This document shows, piece after piece, positions 45,278-52,894 of a DNA stretch of 64,000 bases. Below the pieces are notes generated by a model, which saw nothing but the letters and a program-made list of their open reading frames with translations, was not told where the DNA came from and made no database searches. The position numbers were made by a program, and so were the translations under genes. The stretch spans positions 597,377 to 661,376 of the forward strand of contig JAMPDP010000001.1 of the NCBI GenBank assembly GCA_023665605.1, in the 5' to 3' direction. This DNA is from Candidatus Amulumruptor caecigallinarius. GTDB lineage: Bacteria; Bacteroidota; Bacteroidia; Bacteroidales; Muribaculaceae. Position 1 is the first letter of the stretch. Each line of letters opens with the position of its first letter.

Positions 45278-46291
45278 ATGAAGCCTACGCCTCTACTGTC
45301 ATCGCCTATAATCAGCGTAATCATGGCTGCCTACGGACAAGAGGAGTATATATCGGAGGCGATAGAATCGTTGCAGGACATGACAATGACAGATTGGGAA
45401 GTAGTGATTGTTGATGATGGCTCGCCGGATGCCGTGATGAGCATTGCGGAGAAATATGCCACTGCTGACAATCGAATACGCCTGCTACACACTAACAACC
45501 ATGGAGTGGGTACTGCAAGAAACACTGCCGTGAGTATGGCTCGTGGCCAATATCTTACCTTCCTTGATGGTGATGACAAGTTCTACCCCGACTATCTCAG
45601 CCAAGCCGTATCAATCCTTGATGCCAATCCAGATGTCACACTCGTATATGGGATGTGGGAATATTTTGGGAATAACACAGATACACCACCCTTAAACTGG
45701 TATGGCTACGGCACTCTGCTGCTCGGGAACACCATCCACATCTCAGCCGTAATACGCCGTGCAGACTTTGAGGCAATCGGCGGCTTTGATTCAGATTTGC
45801 CCAGCCATGAAGACTGGGATCTTTGGATTCGTTTGCTCCGAAACCGTCCTGACACAGCCGTCTGTTTTCTCCCAACCCCCTCTCTCCTCTATCGACAAAA
45901 AGCCACCTCTCGCAACACCGACAGCATCAATAACAATCAATTTACAGATATTGCCACTCGTTTATTCTCTCGGTTCCACGAACTCTATATCAAAACTTTC
46001 AATGGCCTGATATTGCCTCGCCTAATATCACTTCGTGAAATTGGGGCTGAACATAGATGGGCCGCATGGCGACCACTTGAAGGACTATCCGCAAAGAATT
46101 TATGCTTAGCAGCCCGGGAGCATGAACAAATATTGCAATATATTATTTCTCGAAATTTACTTTCAATGGATGAATTATATTATTTCTGCAAGATGAGCAG
46201 AAAACGTTTTTTACCATATTTACATAAGTTCTTGTTTCGTTTGAATACGAAGGAAGCACTTTTATTTTTATTTCAATTGATAAAATACTGA
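45278..46291 (+). CDS. Glycosyltransferase family 2 (first gene of the island)
   Basis: 337 residues from ATG 45278 (MKPTPLLSSPIISVIMAAYG), which has an A-rich leader; earlier in-frame starts would add Pro/Ser/His-rich residues without homology. GT-A fold: ISVIMAAYGQEEYISEAIESL, nucleotide-binding VVIVDDGSPD, metal-binding DGDD in LTFLDGDDKFYPDY, and acceptor-side HEDWDLWIRLL. A transfer role in cell-surface glycan synthesis is likely; sugar and acceptor are unknown. The last third becomes markedly AT-rich and Leu/Tyr/Phe-rich, unlike the upstream core genes. Confidence 0.87.
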   Translation: MKPTPLLSSPIISVIMAAYGQEEYISEAIESLQDMTMTDWEVVIVDDGSPDAVMSIAEKYATADNRIRLLHTNNHGVGTARNTAVSMARGQYLTFLDGDDKFYPDYLSQAVSILDANPDVTLVYGMWEYFGNNTDTPPLNWYGYGTLLLGNTIHISAVIRRADFEAIGGFDSDLPSHEDWDLWIRLLRNRPDTAVCFLPTPSLLYRQKATSRNTDSINNNQFTDIATRLFSRFHELYIKTFNGLILPRLISLREIGAEHRWAAWRPLEGLSAKNLCLAAREHEQILQYIISRNLLSMDELYYFCKMSRKRFLPYLHKFLFRLNTKEALLFLFQLIKY

Positions 46292-46308
46292 ATTTTCTTT
46301 AGCCTCTG

Positions 46309-47256
46309 ATGAATCCTCAAATTAATCCCAGTCCCACTGTCACCGTAGTGATAGTGACCTTCAATTCATCAAAATATGTTACTGCCACCCTTGACAGCAT
46401 TGCCGCGCAAGATTACGAAGGCCCCTTGGAGCTGATTGTAAGCGATGATGGATCCACGGACAACACCATTGCAGTTTGCAATGCTTGGGCCAAGGAACAT
46501 CGGGAGCGCTTCACAACCATCAAAGTCCTTCAGACGCCACACAACCTCGGTATTTGCGGCAACTACAACTTCGCCCTCGAACACGTCACCGGAGAATGGG
46601 TAAAATATCTTGCCGGCGATGATATACTGACAGAAGAAGCGTTGTCAACTTACATCCGTGCTGCCCGGGAGACAGGCGACAAAGCATTCTGTTGTGGTGT
46701 AGAAACATTCAATGACGACCCCACACTAACCGTGGATAAACACACATATGGTGTGAGATACGCCATGAAAGACGAGCTTGACAGCGATGATACGTCAGAG
46801 CAGTACCACAACATAGTGTTTCCCTCCAAAGGTTCATCCCTCGTAGAGGGGCCGACGCTGTTTATACACACGGCATCCCTGCGCCGACTCGGAGGGATGG
46901 ATATGACCTACCCGATGCTTGAAGACTATCCCTTTGCGGTGCGTTGGCTTCGGGCTGGAAATCATCTTGGTGTAATAAAGATTCCGCTGGTGAAATACCG
47001 CGTCTACTCTGAGTCTGTATCTCAGAAACACAGCAAGGACTATTTCCGTGAGATGTATTACACAGCACTATACGATGCTCGCATCAGGTACTCCCTCGAC
47101 AAACACCGCTACATAGACGCGTATAATTGGAAATGTATGCGTGAGATTCTGCGCCACGACTATCCCGGCCTCAAAAACCGCCTGATAAAAAGCTTCTTCA
47201 TCCTTACAAACATAAAAGCGGTGTTGGCAAAGTTGCCCGGACATAGACCTCAGTGA
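46309..47256 (+). CDS. Glycosyltransferase family 2
   Basis: 315 residues, 17 nt after the previous gene. Domains as above: VTVVIVTFNSSKYVTATLDSIAAQ, LIVSDDGSTDNT, and GDD in VKYLAGDDILTEEAL. A later MLEDYPFAVRWLRAG matches the ED catalytic-base motif of these enzymes. The C-terminus (LKNRLIKSFFILTNIKAVLAKLPGHRP) is amphipathic and basic, suggesting attachment to the inner membrane. Likely co-transcribed with the gene upstream. Confidence 0.88.
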   Translation: MNPQINPSPTVTVVIVTFNSSKYVTATLDSIAAQDYEGPLELIVSDDGSTDNTIAVCNAWAKEHRERFTTIKVLQTPHNLGICGNYNFALEHVTGEWVKYLAGDDILTEEALSTYIRAARETGDKAFCCGVETFNDDPTLTVDKHTYGVRYAMKDELDSDDTSEQYHNIVFPSKGSSLVEGPTLFIHTASLRRLGGMDMTYPMLEDYPFAVRWLRAGNHLGVIKIPLVKYRVYSESVSQKHSKDYFREMYYTALYDARIRYSLDKHRYIDAYNWKCMREILRHDYPGLKNRLIKSFFILTNIKAVLAKLPGHRPQ

Positions 47257-47366
47257 GCCGACAAACATAGTGATAGCAGACAAGCAAAATCACCATGCAG
47301 TCAACCATTTGTGGCGTTCAGACGTTTAATGGTTGCAACATTGCTTATAGCGCAAAACGTTAAAAA

Positions 47367-47398
47367 TTTGCAATCGGGAAGATATTTGCTTATCTTTG
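47367..47398 (+). promoter_or_regulatory. Promoter of the SecB-like/ART-like unit
   Basis: TTTG at 47367-47370 and TATCTTTG at 47391-47398, spaced by exactly 20 nt: one of the best matches in the window. First ATG downstream is 47427. Confidence 0.8.
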
Positions 47399-47445
47399 CC
47401 GAACTAACTCCACATACACAACAACCATGGACCCAATTCTAAAAG
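47397..47445 (+). repeat. 49-bp direct repeat, copy 1
   Basis: Runs from the end of the -7 box across the ATG at 47427. It matches 50190-50238 with five differences, all transitions. Shared core: CTCCACATACACAACAACC followed by ATG. Confidence 0.85.
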
Positions 47446-47693
47446 CATTGCGGGACTATCGTCTGCAAGCATCGCCGGAGAAGAAGGCCGCCGACTTGAA
47501 ATGGCTTGAAACGGAGTGCATTGCCGGAGTTGACGCATTTGCATACCTGCGCCGCTTATCAATAACAGATTGGCCAACGCGCTTAGTATCAATCACACCA
47601 ACACAGTCATTCACCATAAATCCAGAGTACAATCTGGATTTTTCTTTATCTATACGCCCCGATTATGCAGACACCTGCCGCTTTTACGTTTGA
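47427..47693 (+). CDS. Small protein preceding the SecB-like gene (possible antitoxin or leader)
   Basis: 88 residues from ATG 47427. The first 50 residues look genuine (MDPILKALRDYRLQASPEKK, charged helices, WLETECIAGVDAFAYLRRLS); the rest reads less like protein and spans a terminator-like hairpin. It overlaps the SecB-like start by 29 nt in another frame. It has no recognised helix-turn-helix or toxin-binding motif. It could be the antitoxin of the unit, a truncated gene, or a translated leader controlling read-through. The call rests on promoter and position. Confidence 0.5.
   Translation: MDPILKALRDYRLQASPEKKAADLKWLETECIAGVDAFAYLRRLSITDWPTRLVSITPTQSFTINPEYNLDFSLSIRPDYADTCRFYV
47618..47647 (+). 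terminator. Terminator-like hairpin between the promoter and the SecB-like gene
   Basis: AAATCCAGA (47618-47626) pairs perfectly with TCTGGATTT (47633-47641) across a 6-nt loop; the arm runs into a T-rich tail TTTTTCTTT. It lies inside the end of the small gene and 18 nt before the SecB-like ATG, where it could act as an attenuator. Confidence 0.55.
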
Positions 47694-48081
47694 GTCATAC
47701 AGCTTCCCATTCGTTGAGCTCCACATGGAGAGCCTGGATGACGAGGCCCCGCTCCGTCTGGAGTTCAACCCTGTTGGCACATTCTTCACTGCTGACAGCA
47801 AGTTTCAACTCGACTTTGAGTTCACGGCAACCCCTGAAGGTGACGAGGATCCGGCAGTGAGAATAAAGTGCACGGCAACCTTCAAGTTTCGCGAAGCTGT
47901 GTCATTGGAGCAGATTCCGGAGTATTTCTACCCTAACAGTCTTGCCATCGTCTTTCCCTACGTCAGAGCCTTTGTCAGCAGTGTCACCCTGCAGGCAAAC
48001 GCCGGGGCACCGGTGGTGATACCCACCCTCAACCTGACCGGACTCCGCGACAGCCTGAAATCCAACACTCGCGCAGTGTAA
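47665..48081 (+). CDS. SecB-like chaperone
   Basis: 138 residues. The second half aligns well by eye with SecB: YFYPNSLAIVFPYVRAFVSSVTLQA corresponds to E. coli SecB's YCPNILFPYARECITSMVS, followed by a proline-rich IPTLNLTGL like LAPVNFDAL. The first half has the strands of SecB (FTFESYSFPFVELHM, FQLDFEFTATP, VRIKCTATFKF). SecB-like proteins outside the Sec pathway act in toxin-antitoxin-chaperone modules. The location between glycan genes, the partner downstream and the low-GC island all favour that role over general export (inference). Confidence 0.75.
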   Translation: MQTPAAFTFESYSFPFVELHMESLDDEAPLRLEFNPVGTFFTADSKFQLDFEFTATPEGDEDPAVRIKCTATFKFREAVSLEQIPEYFYPNSLAIVFPYVRAFVSSVTLQANAGAPVVIPTLNLTGLRDSLKSNTRAV

Positions 48082-48112
48082 ACTTACCAGTCACACCCTA
48101 CCGACAGACGAA

Positions 48113-48670
48113 GTGAGTACGCTTTACCAGACAGTGGAGGACCGAGGCAACCCGGATGAAGTGGAGGCTACGGGTCCGTTCTCCTGCGACAAAAGGTCAA
48201 GATGGTTAGGGGAAGGATACTATTTTTGGGACACGCATATCGAATTAGCACACTTTTGGGGACAGTCATCATATCCCCGGACCGGCTATATCATAGCACG
48301 CAGTGAAATAAACCTCGATGAAGCACACGTGCTTGACCTTCTCCAACCGGAGACTCAGCTAATGTTCCGAAGCTGGATGAAAGAGTTTTCAACTACTTTC
48401 CCGACAATCCATGTGACGGTGGATAGGGTCATAGGCCACATCACAAGAGTAATGGGAGGGAAGTTTCCCTACAAAGCCATCAGGGCTATGTTCAATGATT
48501 GTGTCGGCAATCCAAAATTCCAGGCACGCATCTACCCCAACGGCCACGCCTATCTCGACATAATGCAACCCGTGCAGGTGTGCATCCGCGACAAGTCAAT
48601 CATCGGCGCGGACAACTACAAAATCATCTATCCGGACGAATATGTCTCCGACGGGGCCTTTGCCATCTGA
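48113..48670 (+). CDS. Putative ADP-ribosyltransferase-like toxin
   Basis: 185 residues; GTG start at 48113, 31 nt after the SecB-like stop. The N-terminal pattern LYQTVEDRGNPDEVEATGPF ... RWLGEGYYFWDTHIELAHFWG has the layout of ART/RES/DUF3990-type folds: an LY strand near the N-terminus, then LGxGYYFWD and a following helix with AHxWG. An acidic residue that could complete a catalytic triad is not obvious. No signal peptide, so likely intracellular. In my reading it is the effector of the unit. Family assignment is tentative and needs a profile search. Confidence 0.5.
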   Translation: MSTLYQTVEDRGNPDEVEATGPFSCDKRSRWLGEGYYFWDTHIELAHFWGQSSYPRTGYIIARSEINLDEAHVLDLLQPETQLMFRSWMKEFSTTFPTIHVTVDRVIGHITRVMGGKFPYKAIRAMFNDCVGNPKFQARIYPNGHAYLDIMQPVQVCIRDKSIIGADNYKIIYPDEYVSDGAFAI

Positions 48671-48792
48671 CCCGGCCAGACATGAGTGAATTACAACAAT
48701 TTGGCTCCAAGCCTCAGGAACTAATCTGCTTACAAAAACCCTTAGAGGTCGTTTAAAAAAATGTGAACCGAGAGGTTGCGCAACGAACTAAC

Positions 48793-50223
48793 ATGAAACA
48801 GACTACCCCCCCCCATTTAGAAGCCTGTATATCAAGATGTTATCATATCTTCTCCCAATTCGTGTGCTCGCACGTCACATTAGGTGTCTGCATAGCCTTA
48901 TGGCTGATATTTCAGGCTGTGTATGTGACATATCTCTACCGTCCGGAAATGATTTCCGACCCCGGAGCTTACATAATGAATGCGACCCGGGCCATCGAAC
49001 TGGGCTATAATTGGTATCCCAACCACGACAACTTTCACGACAAGTACATCTTCAATCCCGGCATAACCAACCTGATCATACTGTGGAAGCTGTGGTTCGG
49101 TACTGAACGCTCGCTGCCATATCTGTTCATAGTGTTCAACCTCATCATTCTTTTGTCGGGATTTGACCTTTGCCGGCGGCTAAGGCTCGGTAAATCAGTA
49201 AGGTATTTATATGCCTATATGATGATTGCCATGCCGTCAAATACCGTGATACTCAACCTGATATGGAGCGAGATTCCTACCGTGACGTGCTGTATGTCGG
49301 CTTGCTGGCTTGTGACGGTGGCTCTGGACTCGCAGGGGGCGGCCCGAAGAAACATTCTGCTGTGCGGCGCCGGGATGCTACTGGGAGCAGGATATTGGAT
49401 TCGACCTCTCGCTATATGCTGGCTGGCTTCAGCAGGCATATTCCTTCTGATGCGCAAAGCCCGCATCGCAGCTCCGGCCACTCTGTGCGCGGCCTTCGGC
49501 TGCGTGCTCGTACTGGTGGCTATTGTCACCCATCGCGTATTCCCGGACTACAACTTCAGTGCTACCACCTCGAGCTTCAATCTCTTGATGAGCGCGGATG
49601 AGTCTGCAACCGGCAGCTACAACAACATACCGTTTAAGAAAGGCCACCGAGGCTTCCTCGAGTGCGCCACTGACTCATCGCGGCCCAGCGGAGTCGTTGC
49701 TCCTTGGGACACCACAGTCCACTATTTCCGCACGCGCGCTGACGGCTTCACCTACCGCCAGTATGACAGTGCCTACAGAACCATCTCCATTGCCTACATC
49801 AAGGAGCATCCATGGGATTATGTCAGCCAGACTCCAGCGAAGTTCAGCGGAATGTATATGCCCAACAACGCATATATTTATCCTGCTGAAGGAGCCGGCT
49901 TCAACAGATTTCAGAAGAAATTATATGGAGTCTACTGGGGCTATCAGTCATCAGTCAACAGATGGCTTTACATTCCTGTCCTGTGCATATTCTGGCTCGG
50001 CTTCGTGCCGCTGCTGTGCTGGCGGCGACAGAGCTTCATGTTTATCGCGCTGCCCGTGCTGCTTGTCACCATGGCCACGTTGCCGTTTGTGGGCATCTTC
50101 CGTTACAGCTTCATCACACTCCCATGGATTTACGCCGGGAGTGCCATAGCAGTGACATCCGCTTTCCAATGGCTCCGGGCACGCTGCCATACCGAATTGA
50201 CTCCACATACACAACAACCATGA
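48793..50223 (+). CDS. GT-C membrane glycosyltransferase (family 39-like), phase-variable
   Basis: 476 residues from ATG 48793; an in-frame GTG at 48763 is possible. About 10-12 membrane helices with the catalytic-loop start VTYLYRPEMISDPGAYIMNATRAIE (the SDP acidic pair is typical of ArnT/PMT-type enzymes that use lipid-linked sugars). Later loop YIKEHPWDYVSQTPAKF. Codons 5-8 are read through a C9 run; one C fewer gives TAG right after, one more gives a stop about 60 codons on. The last residues ELTPHTQQP are encoded by the 49-bp direct repeat, which also supplies the stop codon. Confidence 0.78.
   Translation: MKQTTPPHLEACISRCYHIFSQFVCSHVTLGVCIALWLIFQAVYVTYLYRPEMISDPGAYIMNATRAIELGYNWYPNHDNFHDKYIFNPGITNLIILWKLWFGTERSLPYLFIVFNLIILLSGFDLCRRLRLGKSVRYLYAYMMIAMPSNTVILNLIWSEIPTVTCCMSACWLVTVALDSQGAARRNILLCGAGMLLGAGYWIRPLAICWLASAGIFLLMRKARIAAPATLCAAFGCVLVLVAIVTHRVFPDYNFSATTSSFNLLMSADESATGSYNNIPFKKGHRGFLECATDSSRPSGVVAPWDTTVHYFRTRADGFTYRQYDSAYRTISIAYIKEHPWDYVSQTPAKFSGMYMPNNAYIYPAEGAGFNRFQKKLYGVYWGYQSSVNRWLYIPVLCIFWLGFVPLLCWRRQSFMFIALPVLLVTMATLPFVGIFRYSFITLPWIYAGSAIAVTSAFQWLRARCHTELTPHTQQP
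48806..48814 (+). repeat. C9 homopolymer in codons 5-8 of the GT-C gene
   Basis: Nine consecutive C just after the ATG at 48793. With nine the frame is open; with eight it ends at TAG; with ten it ends at TAA some 60 codons later. This is the classic geometry of an on/off slipped-strand switch. Confidence 0.9.
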
Positions 50224-50238
50224 ACCCAATTCTAAGAG
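50190..50238 (+). repeat. 49-bp direct repeat, copy 2
   Basis: Matches 47397-47445 but lacks the promoter box upstream and diverges just after CCAATTCTAAGAG. It overlaps the last codons and stop of the GT-C gene. Confidence 0.85.
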
Positions 50239-50275
50239 GTGAATGCTCATGCCTATATGCAAGAGCTGTCTGTCA

Positions 50276-51313
50276 CTACGCAGGAGTCCTGCCGTCGGCG
50301 AGGCTCAGGCCTTTGCGGGCGCGGTCAATGAGAATCATGGTGCAGTAGAGCTCCGTATCGCGCAGGCGAGCGAGAAGTCTTTTGTACAGGCGCGGATGCC
50401 TCAGATACTTCAATGCACGCCGGGTGAAGGGTGATGTGCGTGAATCGTCACACACCGCATCAACCAACTCATCCACGCGAGCGCGAAAGCCGCCGTAATC
50501 CTGCAGATGTTCGCTGTCAGCCAGACGACTGGCGATACCTAAAACTGCAAACCGAATCATTCGAGGGGCCGTCATCTCAGGCATGAACTCTCGGTAAATC
50601 TCCAGGATTGACATATGATGTCGGTCAAGCCATTGCTGCTTCATGATACTATCGGCATTAGTGTGATACACGTAGGTGCACTCCTTGCACCATGCCACGC
50701 CTTGCAGCAACCGCCGCATCTGAAGAAGCCAGTGGTCATCCTCATGTATAAGTCCATCCTTGAAGCGCAGCCGATGCCGCCGGATAAAGTTCTGGCAAAG
50801 GAGCTTGTTCCATGCCGTAACAGGACTCTCCACATACAACCGATCATCTATCCATGAGCGTTGGTCAGTGAAGTCAGGCAACTCCTCACGGCGCAACCTA
50901 AGCGGCTCAAACCGCGTCTCCTCAACGACCACGTCACCCTGCACCATGTCGGCCTTCGGGTAGCGGAGGGCGGTGGCAAGGAGGGCTTCGAGGGCTCGGG
51001 GAAGGAGCTCGTCGTCGCTGTCTACGAATAGGATGTAGTCACCGGTGGCCATGTCAAGGCCGGTGTTGCGCGCAGCGGAGGGACCCCGGTTATGGGTATG
51101 GGTGGCGAAACGCCATTGCACCGGCCCGGTATATGCGTCCACATAGTCACGTGCTATCTGCATGGAGGCATCCGTGCCACAGTCATCCACCAGAATGCAC
51201 TCCACAGCCACCTGAGGCTCAGAAGTGAAGAGAGTCTGCCCCGCCACTGAATCAAGACAGCGACGCAGATACTTCTCAACATTGTAGACGGGGATAATGA
51301 TGGAGAGCTTCAT
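50276..51313 (-). CDS. Glycosyltransferase family 2
   Basis: 345 residues from ATG 51313 (MKLSIIIPVYNVEKYLRRCLDSV). The frame is open to 51367 but passes through the -7 box. Hallmarks: ILVDDCGTDASMQIA, RGPSAARNTGLDMATGDYILFVDSDDELLP with the metal-binding DSDD, and late LIHEDDHWLLQMRRLLQG. The C-terminus is basic (RHPRLYKRLLARLRD). Convergent with the GT-C gene, 52 nt between stops. GC is higher than the flanking genes. Confidence 0.88.
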   Translation of the reverse strand: MKLSIIIPVYNVEKYLRRCLDSVAGQTLFTSEPQVAVECILVDDCGTDASMQIARDYVDAYTGPVQWRFATHTHNRGPSAARNTGLDMATGDYILFVDSDDELLPRALEALLATALRYPKADMVQGDVVVEETRFEPLRLRREELPDFTDQRSWIDDRLYVESPVTAWNKLLCQNFIRRHRLRFKDGLIHEDDHWLLQMRRLLQGVAWCKECTYVYHTNADSIMKQQWLDRHHMSILEIYREFMPEMTAPRMIRFAVLGIASRLADSEHLQDYGGFRARVDELVDAVCDDSRTSPFTRRALKYLRHPRLYKRLLARLRDTELYCTMILIDRARKGLSLADGRTPA

Positions 51314-51354
51314 AACGAAATCGGGCAAATAAACAGGCCGTGATATCGGCTCCG

Positions 51355-51362
51355 CAAAGTTA
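51355..51362 (-). promoter_or_regulatory. -7 box for the glycosyltransferase at 50276
   Basis: Minus strand TAACTTTG, 41 nt before the ATG at 51313. Confidence 0.65.
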
Positions 51363-51439
51363 AGCATTTCCCGCGAAACAAACCTTCTCGAATATAGACC
51401 ATATCAGCAAAGTATGTTCACAAATCAAGTATCTTTTTG

Positions 51440-51447
51440 TAACTTTG
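51440..51447 (+). promoter_or_regulatory. -7 box before a small gene
   Basis: TAACTTTG, 32 nt before ATG 51480. No clear -33 element. Sits in the 399-nt gap between 51313 and 51713. Confidence 0.5.
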
Positions 51448-51479
51448 CTGCTGAATATAACGCAATAATTGTTTGGGCC

Positions 51480-51617
51480 ATGACCTTTAACATCACCATC
51501 AAAAATCCATCTCCCGGGATAATTCAATTTTTCGACGGATTGAGAGAAAAGAAGCGCAAGCAAATCAAGAAGATGAAGACCTCCGGGACGCAGTGCACCT
51601 TCTCCATCAAGTGTTAG
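51480..51617 (+). CDS. Small lysine-rich protein, unknown
   Basis: 45 residues: an N-terminal strand-like MTFNITIKNPSPGIIQFF, then a basic helix LREKKRKQIKKMKTSG. Preceded by a good -7 box at the right distance, which is the main support. After its stop, up to 51712, I see no further gene. No family recognised; it could be the start of a truncated longer gene. Confidence 0.4.
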   Translation: MTFNITIKNPSPGIIQFFDGLREKKRKQIKKMKTSGTQCTFSIKC

Positions 51618-51712
51618 AACATGCGTAACAATGCCATTAGGGCACTTGGGGAGATGCTGATGATGAATACCGGTAATCAGCCTTTTGGCGGCCGAGTTAC
51701 ATATTAACGATG

Positions 51713-52804
51713 TCAGTGTAACAACCTTGCCTTGTAGGCTGCAAGTTTCATCCTCAGCCCCAGCCACCGCTCGTGAATCGGGTTGACCGCACTGGCAAAG
51801 ACTCGTTGCACCTTATTCATACCCCCCCCCGTAAGTTGTTGACTAACAAAGGATTTCATGGGTTCTTTATACCAATTAGCTTCGGGTCGGTCGCGCAAGG
51901 TTACATAGTTAGAGCAATTCAGCTCCGGGACAATGCCTTGTGGCAAAAATAATGCTCCTCCACAACAAGACGCTTGGCATGTTGTGCCAACAGGAGTACT
52001 CTTTATCGGCTTATCCACATCGGCATATATATTTTGGAAGGGATAATGCTCATAACATTTGCTAATCCAACCGGTGGCAAGATTAAGATAAAAGCTCCAT
52101 TTCCCGGCGTAACAAAAACCCTTTCGATGGTAATCGTAATATTTTGCTGCAAATCGGAATGCCCCTGAATCAAAAGTTTCGCCAACGCGGTATGTGTTAT
52201 TGTCATCGGTACTTAATGATGACCAATTGCCATGTTGGTGTCCTTTTTTGGGAAATGTCACTTGTGGCAAGACCCCCAATTTCTCCAAGGAAACAGCCTT
52301 TATTTCATCTATATGGGGCAAATACGAATCGGCAAGAACCATTATAGAAACCGTCGAACAGCCTGCCTCACCCATCTTTTTGAAATTATTAAAATATCGC
52401 TCCAATAACCCCAAGCGCTTTAGCTCCAGATAATGCAAAGAAAATGTAAAGCTCATGTGTCCAAGTAACTCGGAGGGTACTCTTTCTAATATCTCATCAA
52501 ATCGCTTTGTTAAAGTGCCATTTGTGAAGACATTTACATAATGTCCCTGTTTGACGATTTCGGCTATAATATCCGGCATTTCATCTGCGAGCAGAGTTTC
52601 ACCGGAACCGCAAATATTTATATAAGCTGTGCCACCGATGCGTTCTTTTCTCAATGCATATCCGATATGTGCCGGAGGGTACGTAAATTTTGCCACATCC
52701 TTCATACTCGTTTCATTGAGCTGTGAAATAAAACAATAATCACACTTGAAGTTACAAGCAGTCCCGGGAACCGTAACCTCTATAAATTTGTCGTAAGTTT
52801 CCAT
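51713..52804 (-). CDS. Radical SAM enzyme, phase-variable C-terminus
   Basis: 363 residues. CNFKCDYC with Cys17, Cys21 and Cys24 binds the [4Fe-4S] cluster that cleaves S-adenosylmethionine; GSGETLL and VFTNGTL are the following SAM-binding motifs. The C-terminal region holds extra cysteines (GWISKCYEHYPF, TTCQASCCGG, ELNCSNY), suggesting SPASM-like auxiliary clusters and modification of a peptide or similar substrate. In a glycan island the substrate is unclear. A G9 run (plus C9 at 51832-51840) encodes the glycines of QLTGGGMNKV; slipping by one either way stops the protein within three codons, removing the last 35-40 residues. Composition is AT-rich. Confidence 0.82.
   Translation of the reverse strand: METYDKFIEVTVPGTACNFKCDYCFISQLNETSMKDVAKFTYPPAHIGYALRKERIGGTAYINICGSGETLLADEMPDIIAEIVKQGHYVNVFTNGTLTKRFDEILERVPSELLGHMSFTFSLHYLELKRLGLLERYFNNFKKMGEAGCSTVSIMVLADSYLPHIDEIKAVSLEKLGVLPQVTFPKKGHQHGNWSSLSTDDNNTYRVGETFDSGAFRFAAKYYDYHRKGFCYAGKWSFYLNLATGWISKCYEHYPFQNIYADVDKPIKSTPVGTTCQASCCGGALFLPQGIVPELNCSNYVTLRDRPEANWYKEPMKSFVSQQLTGGGMNKVQRVFASAVNPIHERWLGLRMKLAAYKARLLH
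51832..51840 (-). repeat. G9 homopolymer in the radical SAM gene
   Basis: Nine C on the plus strand, G in the coding strand. Minus-one reads GGG GTA TGA; plus-one reads TAT GAA TAA: both end the protein almost immediately. Confidence 0.9.
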
Positions 52805-52829
52805 TTAATAAATCAAAACAATATTACCG

Positions 52830-52837
52830 CAAATATA
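52830..52837 (-). promoter_or_regulatory. -7 box for the radical SAM gene
   Basis: Minus strand TATATTTG, 25 nt before the ATG at 52804. Divergent from the box at 52880. Confidence 0.55.
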
Positions 52838-52879
52838 GAGATTTTTCTTGAAACGCTTTATAATATTATCTTAACTCCG

Positions 52880-52887
52880 TATCTTTG
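52880..52887 (+). promoter_or_regulatory. -7 box for the pyruvyl transferase operon
   Basis: TATCTTTG ends 7 nt before the ATG at 52895, so the message is probably leaderless or nearly so. Confidence 0.65.
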
Positions 52888-52894
52888 CAGACAG

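Noticed and set aside
48681-48755. 24-codon frame and transposase-like remnant after the ART-like gene
   Set aside because: MSELQQFGSKPQEL... has no recognisable family, and the GACCTCTAA-type end is too short to call an insertion sequence.
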